Source of the DNA: an uncultured Clostridia bacterium
Lineage (GTDB): Bacteria; Bacillota; Clostridia; Oscillospirales; Acutalibacteraceae
Direction of reading: 5' to 3'
Assembly (NCBI GenBank): GCA_927362715.1
Contig: CAKMIX010000003.1
Span: 62,001 to 126,000, forward strand
DNA length: 64,000 nt
In this document: piece by piece, positions 34,931 through 42,330 of the stretch
Layout: the number at the start of each line of letters is the position of its first letter
How positions within the stretch are numbered: position 1 is the stretch's first letter
Translations under genes and position numbers: made by a program
The notes under the pieces: generated by a model
Databases searched by the model: none
Seen by the model: only the letters and a program-made list of their open reading frames with translations
What the model was told of the DNA's origin: nothing

Positions 34931-34948
34931 AATGGCGAGGTGAAAACG

Positions 34949-35224
34949 ATGAAAATGATTCGTCCTGTTTCTGATTTGCGCAATCACTTTGCGGAGATTT
35001 CCAAAACTGTGCATGAAACGGAGCAGCCCGTGTTTTTAACCAAAAATGGCTACGGCGATATGGTCGTGTTGAGCATGGACGCTTACGAGAATCTGCAATT
35101 CGAAAGCGAAGTTTACCATAAATTACAAGCGGCAGAGCGGGAAGCCGCCCTGACCGACACCCGCTATTCCGCCAAAGCGGTGTTGCAGGCGATGAAAGAA
35201 GAAATCCAAAATGGGACGGTATAA
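34949..35224 (+). CDS. Phd/YefM-family antitoxin
   Basis: The ATG at 34949 sits six bases after GAGGTG. The 91-residue protein has the Phd/YefM DNA-binding half (MIRPVSDLRNHFAEISKTVHE, then PVFLTKNGYGDMVVLSMDAYENL) and an acidic helical C-terminal half that would wrap the toxin. It overlaps the toxin gene by 14 bases. Antitoxin-toxin complexes usually repress their own promoter; a palindrome is present there. Confidence 0.92.
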   Translation: MKMIRPVSDLRNHFAEISKTVHETEQPVFLTKNGYGDMVVLSMDAYENLQFESEVYHKLQAAEREAALTDTRYSAKAVLQAMKEEIQNGTV

Positions 35225-35528
35225 GCTGGCGTTTTTGCCTGCTGCACGACAGGATCTTTTGGACATCGTGCACTACATCGGGCATGAGCTGCAAAATCCA
35301 CAGGCGGCGGAAAACACGGCAGAAAAGCTCATACAAGCAGCACAGCAGTTAGAGGATTTTCCGTACGCTGACCCGGTTTATATCCCGCAAAAGCCGCTTT
35401 TGAACGAATATCGAAAGCTTGCTGTGGGGCATTATGTATTATTCTATTGGGTGGACGAGGCGAACCGCGTTGTCACGGTTGCGAGGGTGCTTTACGGGAA
35501 ACGAGATCGAGAAGCCGCCCTGAAATAG
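35211..35528 (+). CDS. RelE/ParE superfamily toxin
   Basis: A 105-residue basic protein with the RelE/ParE fold pattern: YKLAFLPAARQDLLDIVHYIG at the N-terminus, a helical hairpin (AAENTAEKLIQAAQQLEDFP), then beta strands YRKLAVGHYVLFYWVDEANRVVTVARVLYGKRD. The ending VLYGKRD is common in ParE-type members, which poison gyrase, while RelE members cut mRNA; sequence alone does not decide. It is translationally coupled to the antitoxin. Confidence 0.9.
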   Translation: MGRYKLAFLPAARQDLLDIVHYIGHELQNPQAAENTAEKLIQAAQQLEDFPYADPVYIPQKPLLNEYRKLAVGHYVLFYWVDEANRVVTVARVLYGKRDREAALK

Positions 35529-35573
35529 CGCGGCGGGTGCTGTAAAACCATCTGTTATAGACAAAGAGGCGAT

Positions 35574-36605
35574 ATGGTGCTGTTACTCTATCTTGTTTTG
35601 GCAATTTTATTTTTAGTTTTGCTGTTTTGCCTGATCTTCGCGTGGGCGGTGCTGCGCGCTGCGTTCGGCAATCGGCAGGAGGGGAGTGCGTATCTTAACT
35701 ATTTTACGGCAGCGGATTTCGAGAACCTTGCAGCCGAAGCGGTGGAGTTCCCGAACCGGCGCGGCGAGACCCTGCGCGGCAATCTGTATTTTGAAAGCGG
35801 GCGCACGGATTTTCGCGCGCTGTTGATCTTTGCCCACGGCATGGGCGGCGGGCATTTGAGCTATACCACGGAGCTGGATTTCTTTGCAAAGCAGGGCTTT
35901 TTGGTGCTTGCCTATGATGCGACGGGAACGATGGCCTCGGACGGCAAATCGCTTCGCGGCTTCGGGCAGAGTGTTTCAGACCTGCAAAGCGCGCTTGCGT
36001 TTGCGGCACAAGACGAAAAAACGAGAGCACTCCCCGTGGTGCTCTGCGGGCATTCGTGGGGTGCTTACGCCGTGTGCCGCGCAAAGTCTCCCGCTGTGCG
36101 CGGTGTGGTCGCGTTTTCCGCGCCGGAGGATGCCGCAACACTGCTGTGCGCACAGGCAAGCGCACAGACCGGCGCGCCGTTTGGCGCGTTAAAGCCGTTT
36201 TTACGCCTTTGGGAACGGCTGCGCTTCGGCAAAACGGCCGCCGCGCAGACTTCCAAGGTATTGCGAACCGCAAACGTCCCCATCTTATTGCTCCACGGCG
36301 GCAAGGATGCGGTCGTGCCGCTTTCCAACGCGGCGGCAAATGCGCCGCACCTTTCCGAAAACCCGCATATAAAACGTGTTATCTACCCCGAAAAGCGTCA
36401 TAACGTATACAACACACAGGAAGCGGAGGCGGGCGTCGCCGAAATGCTCGAACGCTTTGGCGTACTTTCTAAACAAAAAGACGGCAGCGCCGATGCGCTT
36501 GCCGCCTATGCAAAGACTTTGGATTTCCGTAAGCTCTGCGAGGAAGACCCCGCCGTCATGCAGACCGTCGAGCAATTCTTCGAGGACTGCTTGCAGGAGC
36601 AGTAG
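35574..36605 (+). CDS. membrane-anchored alpha/beta hydrolase
   Basis: A 343-residue protein with an N-terminal membrane helix (VLLLYLVLAILFLVLLFCLIFAW) and a hydrolase domain. The oxyanion strand is LIFAHGMGGGHLSY, the nucleophile elbow LCGHSWGAYAV (Ser), the acid is in LLHGGKDAVVPLS (Asp) and the His in YPEKRHNVYNTQ. The architecture suggests an esterase or lipase held on the membrane. A C-terminal helical extension of about 50 residues follows the core. The neighbours give no functional hint. Confidence 0.83.
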   Translation: MVLLLYLVLAILFLVLLFCLIFAWAVLRAAFGNRQEGSAYLNYFTAADFENLAAEAVEFPNRRGETLRGNLYFESGRTDFRALLIFAHGMGGGHLSYTTELDFFAKQGFLVLAYDATGTMASDGKSLRGFGQSVSDLQSALAFAAQDEKTRALPVVLCGHSWGAYAVCRAKSPAVRGVVAFSAPEDAATLLCAQASAQTGAPFGALKPFLRLWERLRFGKTAAAQTSKVLRTANVPILLLHGGKDAVVPLSNAAANAPHLSENPHIKRVIYPEKRHNVYNTQEAEAGVAEMLERFGVLSKQKDGSADALAAYAKTLDFRKLCEEDPAVMQTVEQFFEDCLQEQ

Positions 36606-36644
36606 GCTTGATTTGCCAAACAGAAGCTCCCACTTTCGCGGGCT

Positions 36645-37088
36645 TTATTTTTTTCCCGTCGAGCCGAAGCCGCCCGCGCCGCGCGCGGTGTCGTCGAGTT
36701 TGTCACACTCCTCCACGGGCATCATGGAAACGGGCATCACCACAAGCTGTGCGACGCGCTCGCCCGGGGAAATGGTGTAGCTTTCTGCGACCTGGTTGAT
36801 GACGCCGACTTTAATTTCACCCCGATAGTCGCTGTCGATAACGCCTACGGAATTCGTAAGCCCGATGCCGTGCTTGATGGCAAGCCCGCTGCGTGCAAAA
36901 ACGAACGCTGCATACTCGGCGCTCGGCAGTTGGATGGCAAGCCCTGTCGGGATCAGCGCCGTTTCGCCGCCTTGCAGGGTCAACGGTTCGTCGATGCACG
37001 CGCAAAGATCAAGCCCTGCGCTGCCGTCCGTCGCGCGCACGGGGATTTTTGCGTCGTCGCGTACCTTGCAGATTTTAAGTGTTTCCAT
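36645..37088 (-). CDS. dut: dUTP diphosphatase
   Basis: The true start METLKICKV (ATG 37086-37088) overlaps the stop of the U32 gene by one base (TAATG) and has AGAGGTG upstream. The 147-residue trimeric dUTPase shows all five motifs in order: GSAGLDLCA, FARSGLAIKHGIG, GVIDSDYRGEIKV, ISPGERVAQLVV and RGAGGFGSTG. It removes dUTP and supplies dUMP for thymidylate synthesis in the cytoplasm. Confidence 0.97.
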   Translation of the reverse strand: METLKICKVRDDAKIPVRATDGSAGLDLCACIDEPLTLQGGETALIPTGLAIQLPSAEYAAFVFARSGLAIKHGIGLTNSVGVIDSDYRGEIKVGVINQVAESYTISPGERVAQLVVMPVSMMPVEECDKLDDTARGAGGFGSTGKK

Positions 37089-39115
37089 TATTCCACACCT
37101 CTGTAAAAAAGTCCTCTGGTAAATTCGCCGCGCGGCGCGGCGCCGGTTTCGAGCGCATCTAATATTTGTGCGCATTCTTCTTTGGATTCCACCGTAAAAT
37201 CCAAGAAGTAAAAATCCACGTTTTGAATTTCCCGCAGCCGGTCGAGCATATAGGTCGGCCGGGAGTTGTAAACCTGCGAAAAGCCGTTCTCGCACCGGAC
37301 GGGGAAACGCACGCCCTTGCGGTCGGTCAAAAAGCCTGTCCGATCACATTTTGCACAAGGCGTCCCGTTGCGCACGGGGCAGTTGCGCGTGAGCATCAGG
37401 GGCATGTGCCCGTAAACGCACACCCCGCGCGGCAGCGCTCCGCCTAAAGCGGCGATCTGCGAAAGGCGCAGTTCATGGGAAAGCACCGCTTCCGAAACGC
37501 CGATCTGAGCCGCTTCCTCCAGCGCAAGGCTGTTATACAGATTCAAAAACGCGCCGCCGATGACGGGGATGCCTGCTTCTCGCGCAACGGCGACGGCGTC
37601 GAGCGTGTCGCAAAGCGCATAGGGCGCGCCGCTGTCGAGAAGCTGACGGCGCACGGCTTCTTCCGTGCCGAAGATCCCGCGCGGAAGATATACGCCCGCA
37701 TGATAAGCTTCCAAAACGTCCTGCGGCGTGCCGAGCGGCAGAAACATACGGTCTGCGCGCGCGTTTTCGGGGATTTGATCGAGCGAACAAAAGCGCAAAT
37801 ACCGTTTTGGAGCTTGCGCGATATGCGACGCAGAAGTAAAGCCAATGTCCTTTACAGAAAGCGGCGTTTTTTCGCAAATGGACTCTTCCAACGCTTCGAG
37901 CGCCGCGCGGCGCATGGCGTTGATCTCCGAGAGCGGCAGACGCAGGTTTTCACCGATTTGACAGTCGATGGTATCGGTAAAAAACACCGTACCGCCGCAC
38001 TTTTTCAGCTGTTTTTCCACCGATTCGGCAGTTAGCGGCACATGCTGCGCCGTCTCGCACGCCTGCCCGCCGTTGACGGTTATGCGGTGCGTGCCGCACA
38101 CCGCTGTAAGGCTCGGCAGCTTGTCAGTCCCGGCTTGAAACGTGAAGTCCACCGCGCGCACGGCAGGGAGCTTTTCATACAGCTTCGCATAGGATTTGAG
38201 CAGTTCTGAAGTTGCCGCCGTCACATTTTCCTTTTGCCGTGTGCCGAACATCGTGCGCCCGCGGCGGGTTTCAAAATACCCGTCCGAAAAGCCGGAACGC
38301 GAGAACAGCGCCTGTAAGTCCGCGCGCTGCTTTTCCGTATACGCCCCGTTTTGTGCGGCTTTGCATGCCGTGACCGCCGCCGCAACATATTCGGGGCGCT
38401 TCATCCTGCCCTCGATCTTGAAGCTGTTTACGCCAAGCTGCTGCAACTCGATGATATGCTCGATCAGCGACAGGTCCTTGAGACTCAGGTCGTGCCCCGT
38501 TCCGCCCGCAGCCTTAAAGGGCAGACGGCACGGCTGGGCGCAAAGTCCCCGGTTGCCGCTGCGCGCGCCGAGCACGGCGCTGAACAGGCATTGTCCCGAA
38601 ACGCACATGCACTGCGCGCCGTGGACAAACACTTCCGTTTCCAAAATATCCGCTTGACAAAGCGCTTCGATCTCGCTTTTAGTTAGCTCGCGCGGCAGCA
38701 CCGCACGTGAAAATCCGCGTTCCCGCAAAAGCCGCAGACCCGCCTTCGTTCCGACACTCATCTGCGTGGAAGCGTGCAGCTCCATTTCGGGGCACATCGC
38801 ACGCACGAGCCGCAGCACGCCGAGATCCTGCAAAATAAGCGCATCCGCCGAAAGCCGGCAGACGCGCGCAAGTAAAGACCGGCAGCGCGGCAGCTCCTCG
38901 TCGGAGACCAGCGTGTTGAGCGTCAGGTGCCACCGCGTACCGTAAAGCCTGCAAAGGCGCGCCGCTTCCCGAAGCGCCTTGTCATCAAAATTGGAAGCCG
39001 CGCGGCGGGCGTTGAATTCCCCCGCACCGAAATAGACCGCATCTGCGCCGCAGCGCAGCGCCGCCGTCAGCGAATCAAAGCCGCCGCAGGGGGCTAAAAT
39101 TTCTGCTTTAGCCAT
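37088..39115 (-). CDS. U32 family protein (RlhA-like, collagenase-type peptidase family)
   Basis: The start MAKAEILAPCGGFDSLTAAL at 39115 gives 675 residues; the longer frame runs through zapA. It has the U32 barrel (GADAVYFGAGEFNARRAASNF) and the signature segment around FVHGAQCMCVSGQCLFSAVLG and GLCAQPCR, whose cysteines could hold an iron-sulfur cluster, followed by a second long domain. The size and arrangement match E. coli RlhA, which hydroxylates C2501 of 23S rRNA, better than short collagenase-like members. It overlaps zapA by 8 bases and dut by one. The exact reaction is uncertain. Confidence 0.86.
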   Translation of the reverse strand: MAKAEILAPCGGFDSLTAALRCGADAVYFGAGEFNARRAASNFDDKALREAARLCRLYGTRWHLTLNTLVSDEELPRCRSLLARVCRLSADALILQDLGVLRLVRAMCPEMELHASTQMSVGTKAGLRLLRERGFSRAVLPRELTKSEIEALCQADILETEVFVHGAQCMCVSGQCLFSAVLGARSGNRGLCAQPCRLPFKAAGGTGHDLSLKDLSLIEHIIELQQLGVNSFKIEGRMKRPEYVAAAVTACKAAQNGAYTEKQRADLQALFSRSGFSDGYFETRRGRTMFGTRQKENVTAATSELLKSYAKLYEKLPAVRAVDFTFQAGTDKLPSLTAVCGTHRITVNGGQACETAQHVPLTAESVEKQLKKCGGTVFFTDTIDCQIGENLRLPLSEINAMRRAALEALEESICEKTPLSVKDIGFTSASHIAQAPKRYLRFCSLDQIPENARADRMFLPLGTPQDVLEAYHAGVYLPRGIFGTEEAVRRQLLDSGAPYALCDTLDAVAVAREAGIPVIGGAFLNLYNSLALEEAAQIGVSEAVLSHELRLSQIAALGGALPRGVCVYGHMPLMLTRNCPVRNGTPCAKCDRTGFLTDRKGVRFPVRCENGFSQVYNSRPTYMLDRLREIQNVDFYFLDFTVESKEECAQILDALETGAAPRGEFTRGLFYRGVE

Positions 39116-39476
39116 TGTCCTGCTGCGAGAAAAGGTTGATCTGGTTGGATTTTGCCTTTGCTTCGGTGCGCACGCGGTCAAGCTCACGCTTGTAAAAGTC
39201 GCGTTCCGTCTGCGCTTCGGAGGCGTCCTTGAGGTAATCCTTGATCTGCGAGCGATACCCCTCGGCGGTCTGCTCTGCCTTTTTGGCCTTGTCGGCGAAT
39301 TCCAGCGCCGTGAGCACCGCCGCCTGATTCGTGGACATGAAGGGATTTGCCGCCTGCAATTCCTGCATTTTTTCGTTGATCTCCGATGCGAGCGTGTTGG
39401 TGTATTCCGCCGTCTCGTCGGTGCGCAGCGCATAGGTGACGCCCGCAATGGATACCTTGACCTTATTCATTTCCAT
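39108..39476 (-). CDS. zapA: ZapA cell division protein
   Basis: Start MEMNKVKVSIAGVTYALRTDE at 39476, seven bases after GAGGTG, gives 122 residues. The N-terminal globular ZapA domain is followed by a long coiled coil (FADKAKKAEQTAEGYRSQIKD onward), matching FtsZ-bundling ZapA. In many Firmicutes zapA and a U32 gene follow pheT on the same strand; here they are close to pheST but on the opposite strand, consistent with a local inversion. Confidence 0.88.
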   Translation of the reverse strand: MEMNKVKVSIAGVTYALRTDETAEYTNTLASEINEKMQELQAANPFMSTNQAAVLTALEFADKAKKAEQTAEGYRSQIKDYLKDASEAQTERDFYKRELDRVRTEAKAKSNQINLFSQQDNG

Positions 39477-39554
39477 ATTCAAACACCTCAAATCAGCCGA
39501 TTTCGGATATGCATTATACTTTATTATAACGGAATTTGCCGCAAACTGCAACAG

Positions 39555-40088
39555 CTATTCTTGTGCGGCGCGGGGTGAATCCTCCGGCCTTTCTGAAAAT
39601 GCGGCAGGGAAGAAGTCCCGCAGCAGCGCCTTCCCCGTTTCGGTGCGGAAAATGCGTGCATCGCCTTTGCGCACGGCATCCGCAGAGAGCGTATCCTCGC
39701 AGGCGTTGACGAGAAAATCCGCTTCGATAAGCGCACGGTATACGGGGTCTGCGTCCTCTGTATAGGTGTGGTGGCAGGCAACAAGCACGCCGACGCGCTC
39801 CGCCGTTTCACGCGCTTCTCCGAGCGAGAGCAGGAGTCCCACCGCCTTTGCCGGTCCGAATTCCTCCTGCATTTTGCCCGTACAGTGCCCGAACTCCCGC
39901 TCGCAGTCGCGTATGGCAATATCGTGCGTAAGCGCGGCGGCTTCGAGCGTGTGCAGCGCTTTCGCAGACAGCCCCTCGCGTTCACCGATGCATTTTGCGA
40001 GCGCGTGGACCTTCAGAAAATGCTGGATGCGCCGCGTGTCACCCTGAAAGTAGCTGACCATGGTGCGGCAAAGCGTGCTGATTTCCAT
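39555..40088 (-). CDS. HD domain phosphohydrolase
   Basis: A 177-residue HD-superfamily protein. Metal ligands are visible as His in FLKVHALAKC, the HD pair in AAALTHDIAI (near residue 54), His in VACHHTYT and Asp in IEADFLVN. The arrangement resembles small bacterial HD hydrolases annotated as nucleotidases or HDIG proteins. It has its own promoter divergent from the 40.2-kb leader. The substrate is unknown. Confidence 0.82.
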   Translation of the reverse strand: MEISTLCRTMVSYFQGDTRRIQHFLKVHALAKCIGEREGLSAKALHTLEAAALTHDIAIRDCEREFGHCTGKMQEEFGPAKAVGLLLSLGEARETAERVGVLVACHHTYTEDADPVYRALIEADFLVNACEDTLSADAVRKGDARIFRTETGKALLRDFFPAAFSERPEDSPRAAQE

Positions 40089-40111
40089 CGTGTTCCCTCA
40101 TTTCTATTTCC

Positions 40112-40140
40112 ATAATAGAGGAAACAGCGGCAAAATGCAA
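40112..40140 (-). promoter_or_regulatory. promoter for the HD protein gene
   Basis: Minus strand TTGCAT, 17 bases, TATTAT. Confidence 0.65.
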
Positions 40141-40157
40141 GGGAAGTACGCAAAATG

Positions 40158-40186
40158 TTGACAAAGACGGCGCGCTGTGGTACTCT
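40158..40186 (+). promoter_or_regulatory. promoter of the 40.2-kb leader
   Basis: TTGACA, 17 bases, TACTCT; the start would be about 40193. Confidence 0.65.
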
Positions 40187-40192
40187 ACAAAT

Positions 40193-40283
40193 AGAGACGA
40201 CCCTCTCGGAAATTGCCGGACGCACGCAGCCTTTTTGAGTGCGTTTGCTTTCCTGCGGCTGCGTGCAAACGCAGCCGCTTTTT
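40193..40283 (+). promoter_or_regulatory. RNA leader with mutually exclusive terminator and antiterminator
   Basis: The terminator is GCGGCTGCG (40255-40263) / CGCAGCCGC (40270-40278) plus TTTTT. The segment GCACGCAGCC (40222-40231) is perfectly complementary to GGCTGCGTGC (40257-40266), so pairing there would destroy the terminator. A third option, ACGCAC (40220-40225) / GTGCGT (40239-40244), would sequester the antiterminator arm. This is the layout of a riboswitch or protein-controlled attenuator, but no known class was recognised. Confidence 0.65.
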
Positions 40284-40378
40284 GCGTATATGTGGAAAGG
40301 AGGGAAAACGAAAAAGCAACGAACACATTTTTGTAAAGCGGAGGACATTATTTATTTGATGCATTTGGAGGGAAACAT

Positions 40379-40447
40379 ATGCAAAACCGCATCAAACCAT
40401 GGATGCTGTTCACTGCCGCCGGTGTATTGTATACGCTGCGTGTATGA
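40379..40447 (+). CDS. possible 22-residue hydrophobic peptide
   Basis: An ATG frame MQNRIKPWMLFTAAGVLYTLRV with GGAGGG nine bases upstream, ending 13 bases before the TTG of the membrane protein gene. It may be a small membrane peptide or a coupling leader. No family recognised. Confidence 0.35.
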   Translation: MQNRIKPWMLFTAAGVLYTLRV

Positions 40448-40460
40448 GAGATGGGTAACT

Positions 40461-40910
40461 TTGAAAACCAAGACACGATGTATTTTATCGATTATTTTAA
40501 GCGCCCTGCCCGTCTTTTGGCGGACAGCGCAGCAAGCGGCAGGCTTGCTTTCGGCTGCACATCCGCGCGCAGCTTGGGTGTTGTCCGATTTCTTTGGCCT
40601 GGCTGTTTTGGGAGAAAACACCATGTGGCTGTATATCCTTTATCCGATCCTTTGCGCGATCGCGGCCTGTGTTATGCACCGCTTTGCACAGGCGGATATC
40701 CCTGCGCGCCTGGAAAAACTGCAGCTTGGCTTTCCGCTCGCAGGCGGAATTGTCGGGATATTGAATTATTTTTTAAGCGCTTGGGTGATCGGCTTCGAGG
40801 TGTTCGCGCCGCTGACGATACTTTCGGCTCTTGCGCTGCTCGGCTGGCTTATCTGCAATATTGCGGCACTGGTTTACCTACAGCGGGAAAAGCGGCAGGA
40901 TAACGCATAA
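40461..40910 (+). CDS. small integral membrane protein of unknown function
   Basis: The TTG at 40461 is the likeliest start (149 residues, MKTKTRCILSIILSALP); the open frame extends back to 40239 through the terminator, which argues against an earlier start. There are about four hydrophobic segments: residues 7-22, about 52-72 (MWLYILYPILCAIAACVMHRF), a central one (GIVGILNYFLSAWVIGF) and a C-terminal one (TILSALALLGWLICNIAALVYL). No conserved family was recognised. It is the first sizeable gene after the two-state leader, so it is probably what that leader controls. Confidence 0.6.
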   Translation: MKTKTRCILSIILSALPVFWRTAQQAAGLLSAAHPRAAWVLSDFFGLAVLGENTMWLYILYPILCAIAACVMHRFAQADIPARLEKLQLGFPLAGGIVGILNYFLSAWVIGFEVFAPLTILSALALLGWLICNIAALVYLQREKRQDNA

Positions 40911-40934
40911 ACCGCAAAGCAACTGATTTTTTCC

Positions 40935-40962
40935 TTGCAATTCCCGAAAAGTGTGTTATACT
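40935..40962 (+). promoter_or_regulatory. pheST promoter
   Basis: TTGCAA, 16 bases, TATACT, just upstream of the T-box leader. Confidence 0.65.
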
Positions 40963-40969
40963 ATTAGTC

Positions 40970-41218
40970 GCAAACCGAACTGCAAACGCGAGGAAAAAGG
41001 CAGTAGGCAAAAGCTTTCCCGCCCGCAAGAGAGAATGCGCCATGGGCTGTAAGCGCATTTCGGGCGTCTTTTCGCTGAAATTTCACTTTGGAGCGGCGCG
41101 GCTGAACAAAGAGTAGGTCGCGACGGGTGCCGCCGTTATCGGGCGCGGGAGTGTCGGCTCCTTTACAAACAGGGTGGTTTAAGGCTTTTGCGCCGTCCCT
41201 TTTGGGACGGCGTTTTTT
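40970..41218 (+). promoter_or_regulatory. T-box riboswitch (Phe) ahead of pheST
   Basis: It has the AGTAGGC element near 40999, an AGAGAGAATGCGC stem I segment with the matching GCGCATT, and a TTC specifier (41059-41061, a Phe codon) in the opposite internal loop. AACAGGGTGG (the T-box, somewhat divergent from the AGGGTGGNACC consensus) is near 41168. The terminator is CGCCGTCCC / GGGACGGCG plus TTTTTT at 41191-41218. Uncharged tRNA-Phe would stabilise the antiterminator and switch on pheST. Confidence 0.88.
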
Positions 41219-41258
41219 GTGTTTGCACAAAAGATACAGACGGAAAGGAAGATTGGCT

Positions 41259-42311
41259 TTGAAGCAGAAACTCGAAGAGATCCGCGCGCGCGCCAAAGAA
41301 CAGCTCGAAAGCGTTTCGCAGCTCGGAGATTTGGAAGCGCTTCGCGTGGCCGTGCTCGGCAAAAAAGGGGAGCTGACGGCGATCTTAAAGAGCATGGGCA
41401 CGCTCTCCAAAGAGGAGCGCCCGAAAATGGGGCAGCTTGTCAACGACGTGCGCAAAGATATTGAAACCATGCTCGCGGAAAAAACGCAGGAATTAAAGGC
41501 GCTTGCCGAAAAGCGGGAGATCGAAAGCACGCCGCTGTTCGATCTGTCTATGCCCGCTAATCTCGCCCGCGGGTCGTATCATCCGATTACGCTCGTGCAG
41601 CGCGAATGTGAGCGCGTGTTCAAGTCCATGGGCTTTACCGTGGAGGATTACGCCGAGATCGTCAGCGACTATGAATGCTTTGAGTCGCTCAATATCCCGA
41701 AAGCACACCCCGCGCGCGACATGCAGGATACGTATTACCTCGAAAACGGGCAGCTTTTGAAAACGCAGACCTCCGCCGCGCAGAACGCGATCTATAAGAA
41801 GTATAAGGACGCGCTGATTAACGACGGCGTACCGATCAAGGCGATCTTCCCCGGCCGCTGCTTCCGCAACGAAGCGACCGACGCCTGCCACGAAAACACC
41901 TTTTTCCAGATGGAAGGCGTGATGGTCGACAAGAACATCTCCATCTCGAACCTGATCTACTTTATGAAGACCATGCTTTCCGAGGTGTTCCAAAGAGATA
42001 TCAAGGTGCGGCTTCGTCCGGGCTTCTTCCCGTTCGTCGAGCCGGGTTTTGAATTGGACATCAGCTGCCTGATCTGCGGCGGCGAGGGCTGCGCCTCCTG
42101 CAAGCACAGCGGCTGGCTGGAGCTTTGCCCGTGCGGCATGATCCATCCCGAGGTGCTCAAAGAGGGCGGCATCGACCCGGAGGAATACACGGGCTTCGCG
42201 TTCGGTCTGGGGCTTACGCGCCTTGCCATGATGAAATACGGCATCAAGGATATCCGCGACTTAAACAGCGGCAGCTTGAAATCGCTGTCGCAGTTTACGG
42301 ACGACGAATAA
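41259..42311 (+). CDS. pheS: phenylalanyl-tRNA synthetase alpha subunit
   Basis: Start TTG at 41259, seven bases after AAGGAAG, gives 350 residues (MKQKLEEIRARAKEQ). The N-terminal coiled-coil arm binds tRNA. Class II motifs include HPARDMQDTYYLE, RCFRNEATDACHENTFFQMEG (motif 2) and GFAFGLGLTRLAM (motif 3). A Cys cluster CLICGGEGCASCKHSGWLE lies in the usual insert. It charges tRNA-Phe as an alpha2beta2 enzyme with PheT, under T-box control. Confidence 0.97.
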   Translation: MKQKLEEIRARAKEQLESVSQLGDLEALRVAVLGKKGELTAILKSMGTLSKEERPKMGQLVNDVRKDIETMLAEKTQELKALAEKREIESTPLFDLSMPANLARGSYHPITLVQRECERVFKSMGFTVEDYAEIVSDYECFESLNIPKAHPARDMQDTYYLENGQLLKTQTSAAQNAIYKKYKDALINDGVPIKAIFPGRCFRNEATDACHENTFFQMEGVMVDKNISISNLIYFMKTMLSEVFQRDIKVRLRPGFFPFVEPGFELDISCLICGGEGCASCKHSGWLELCPCGMIHPEVLKEGGIDPEEYTGFAFGLGLTRLAMMKYGIKDIRDLNSGSLKSLSQFTDDE

Positions 42312-42330
42312 GCGGGAAGGAGGAGAACTT

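Noticed and set aside
40193..40206. Guanidine-II (mini-ykkC) riboswitch, because of ACGA in a hairpin loop
   Set aside because: The ACGA is not closed by symmetric G/C stems (AGAG against CTCT leaves ACGACC), and no second ACGR hairpin follows.
40239..40460. Cys-rich 74-residue N-terminal extension of the small membrane protein
   Set aside because: It reads through the terminator hairpin of the leader and has no ribosome site; the chance open frame is short.
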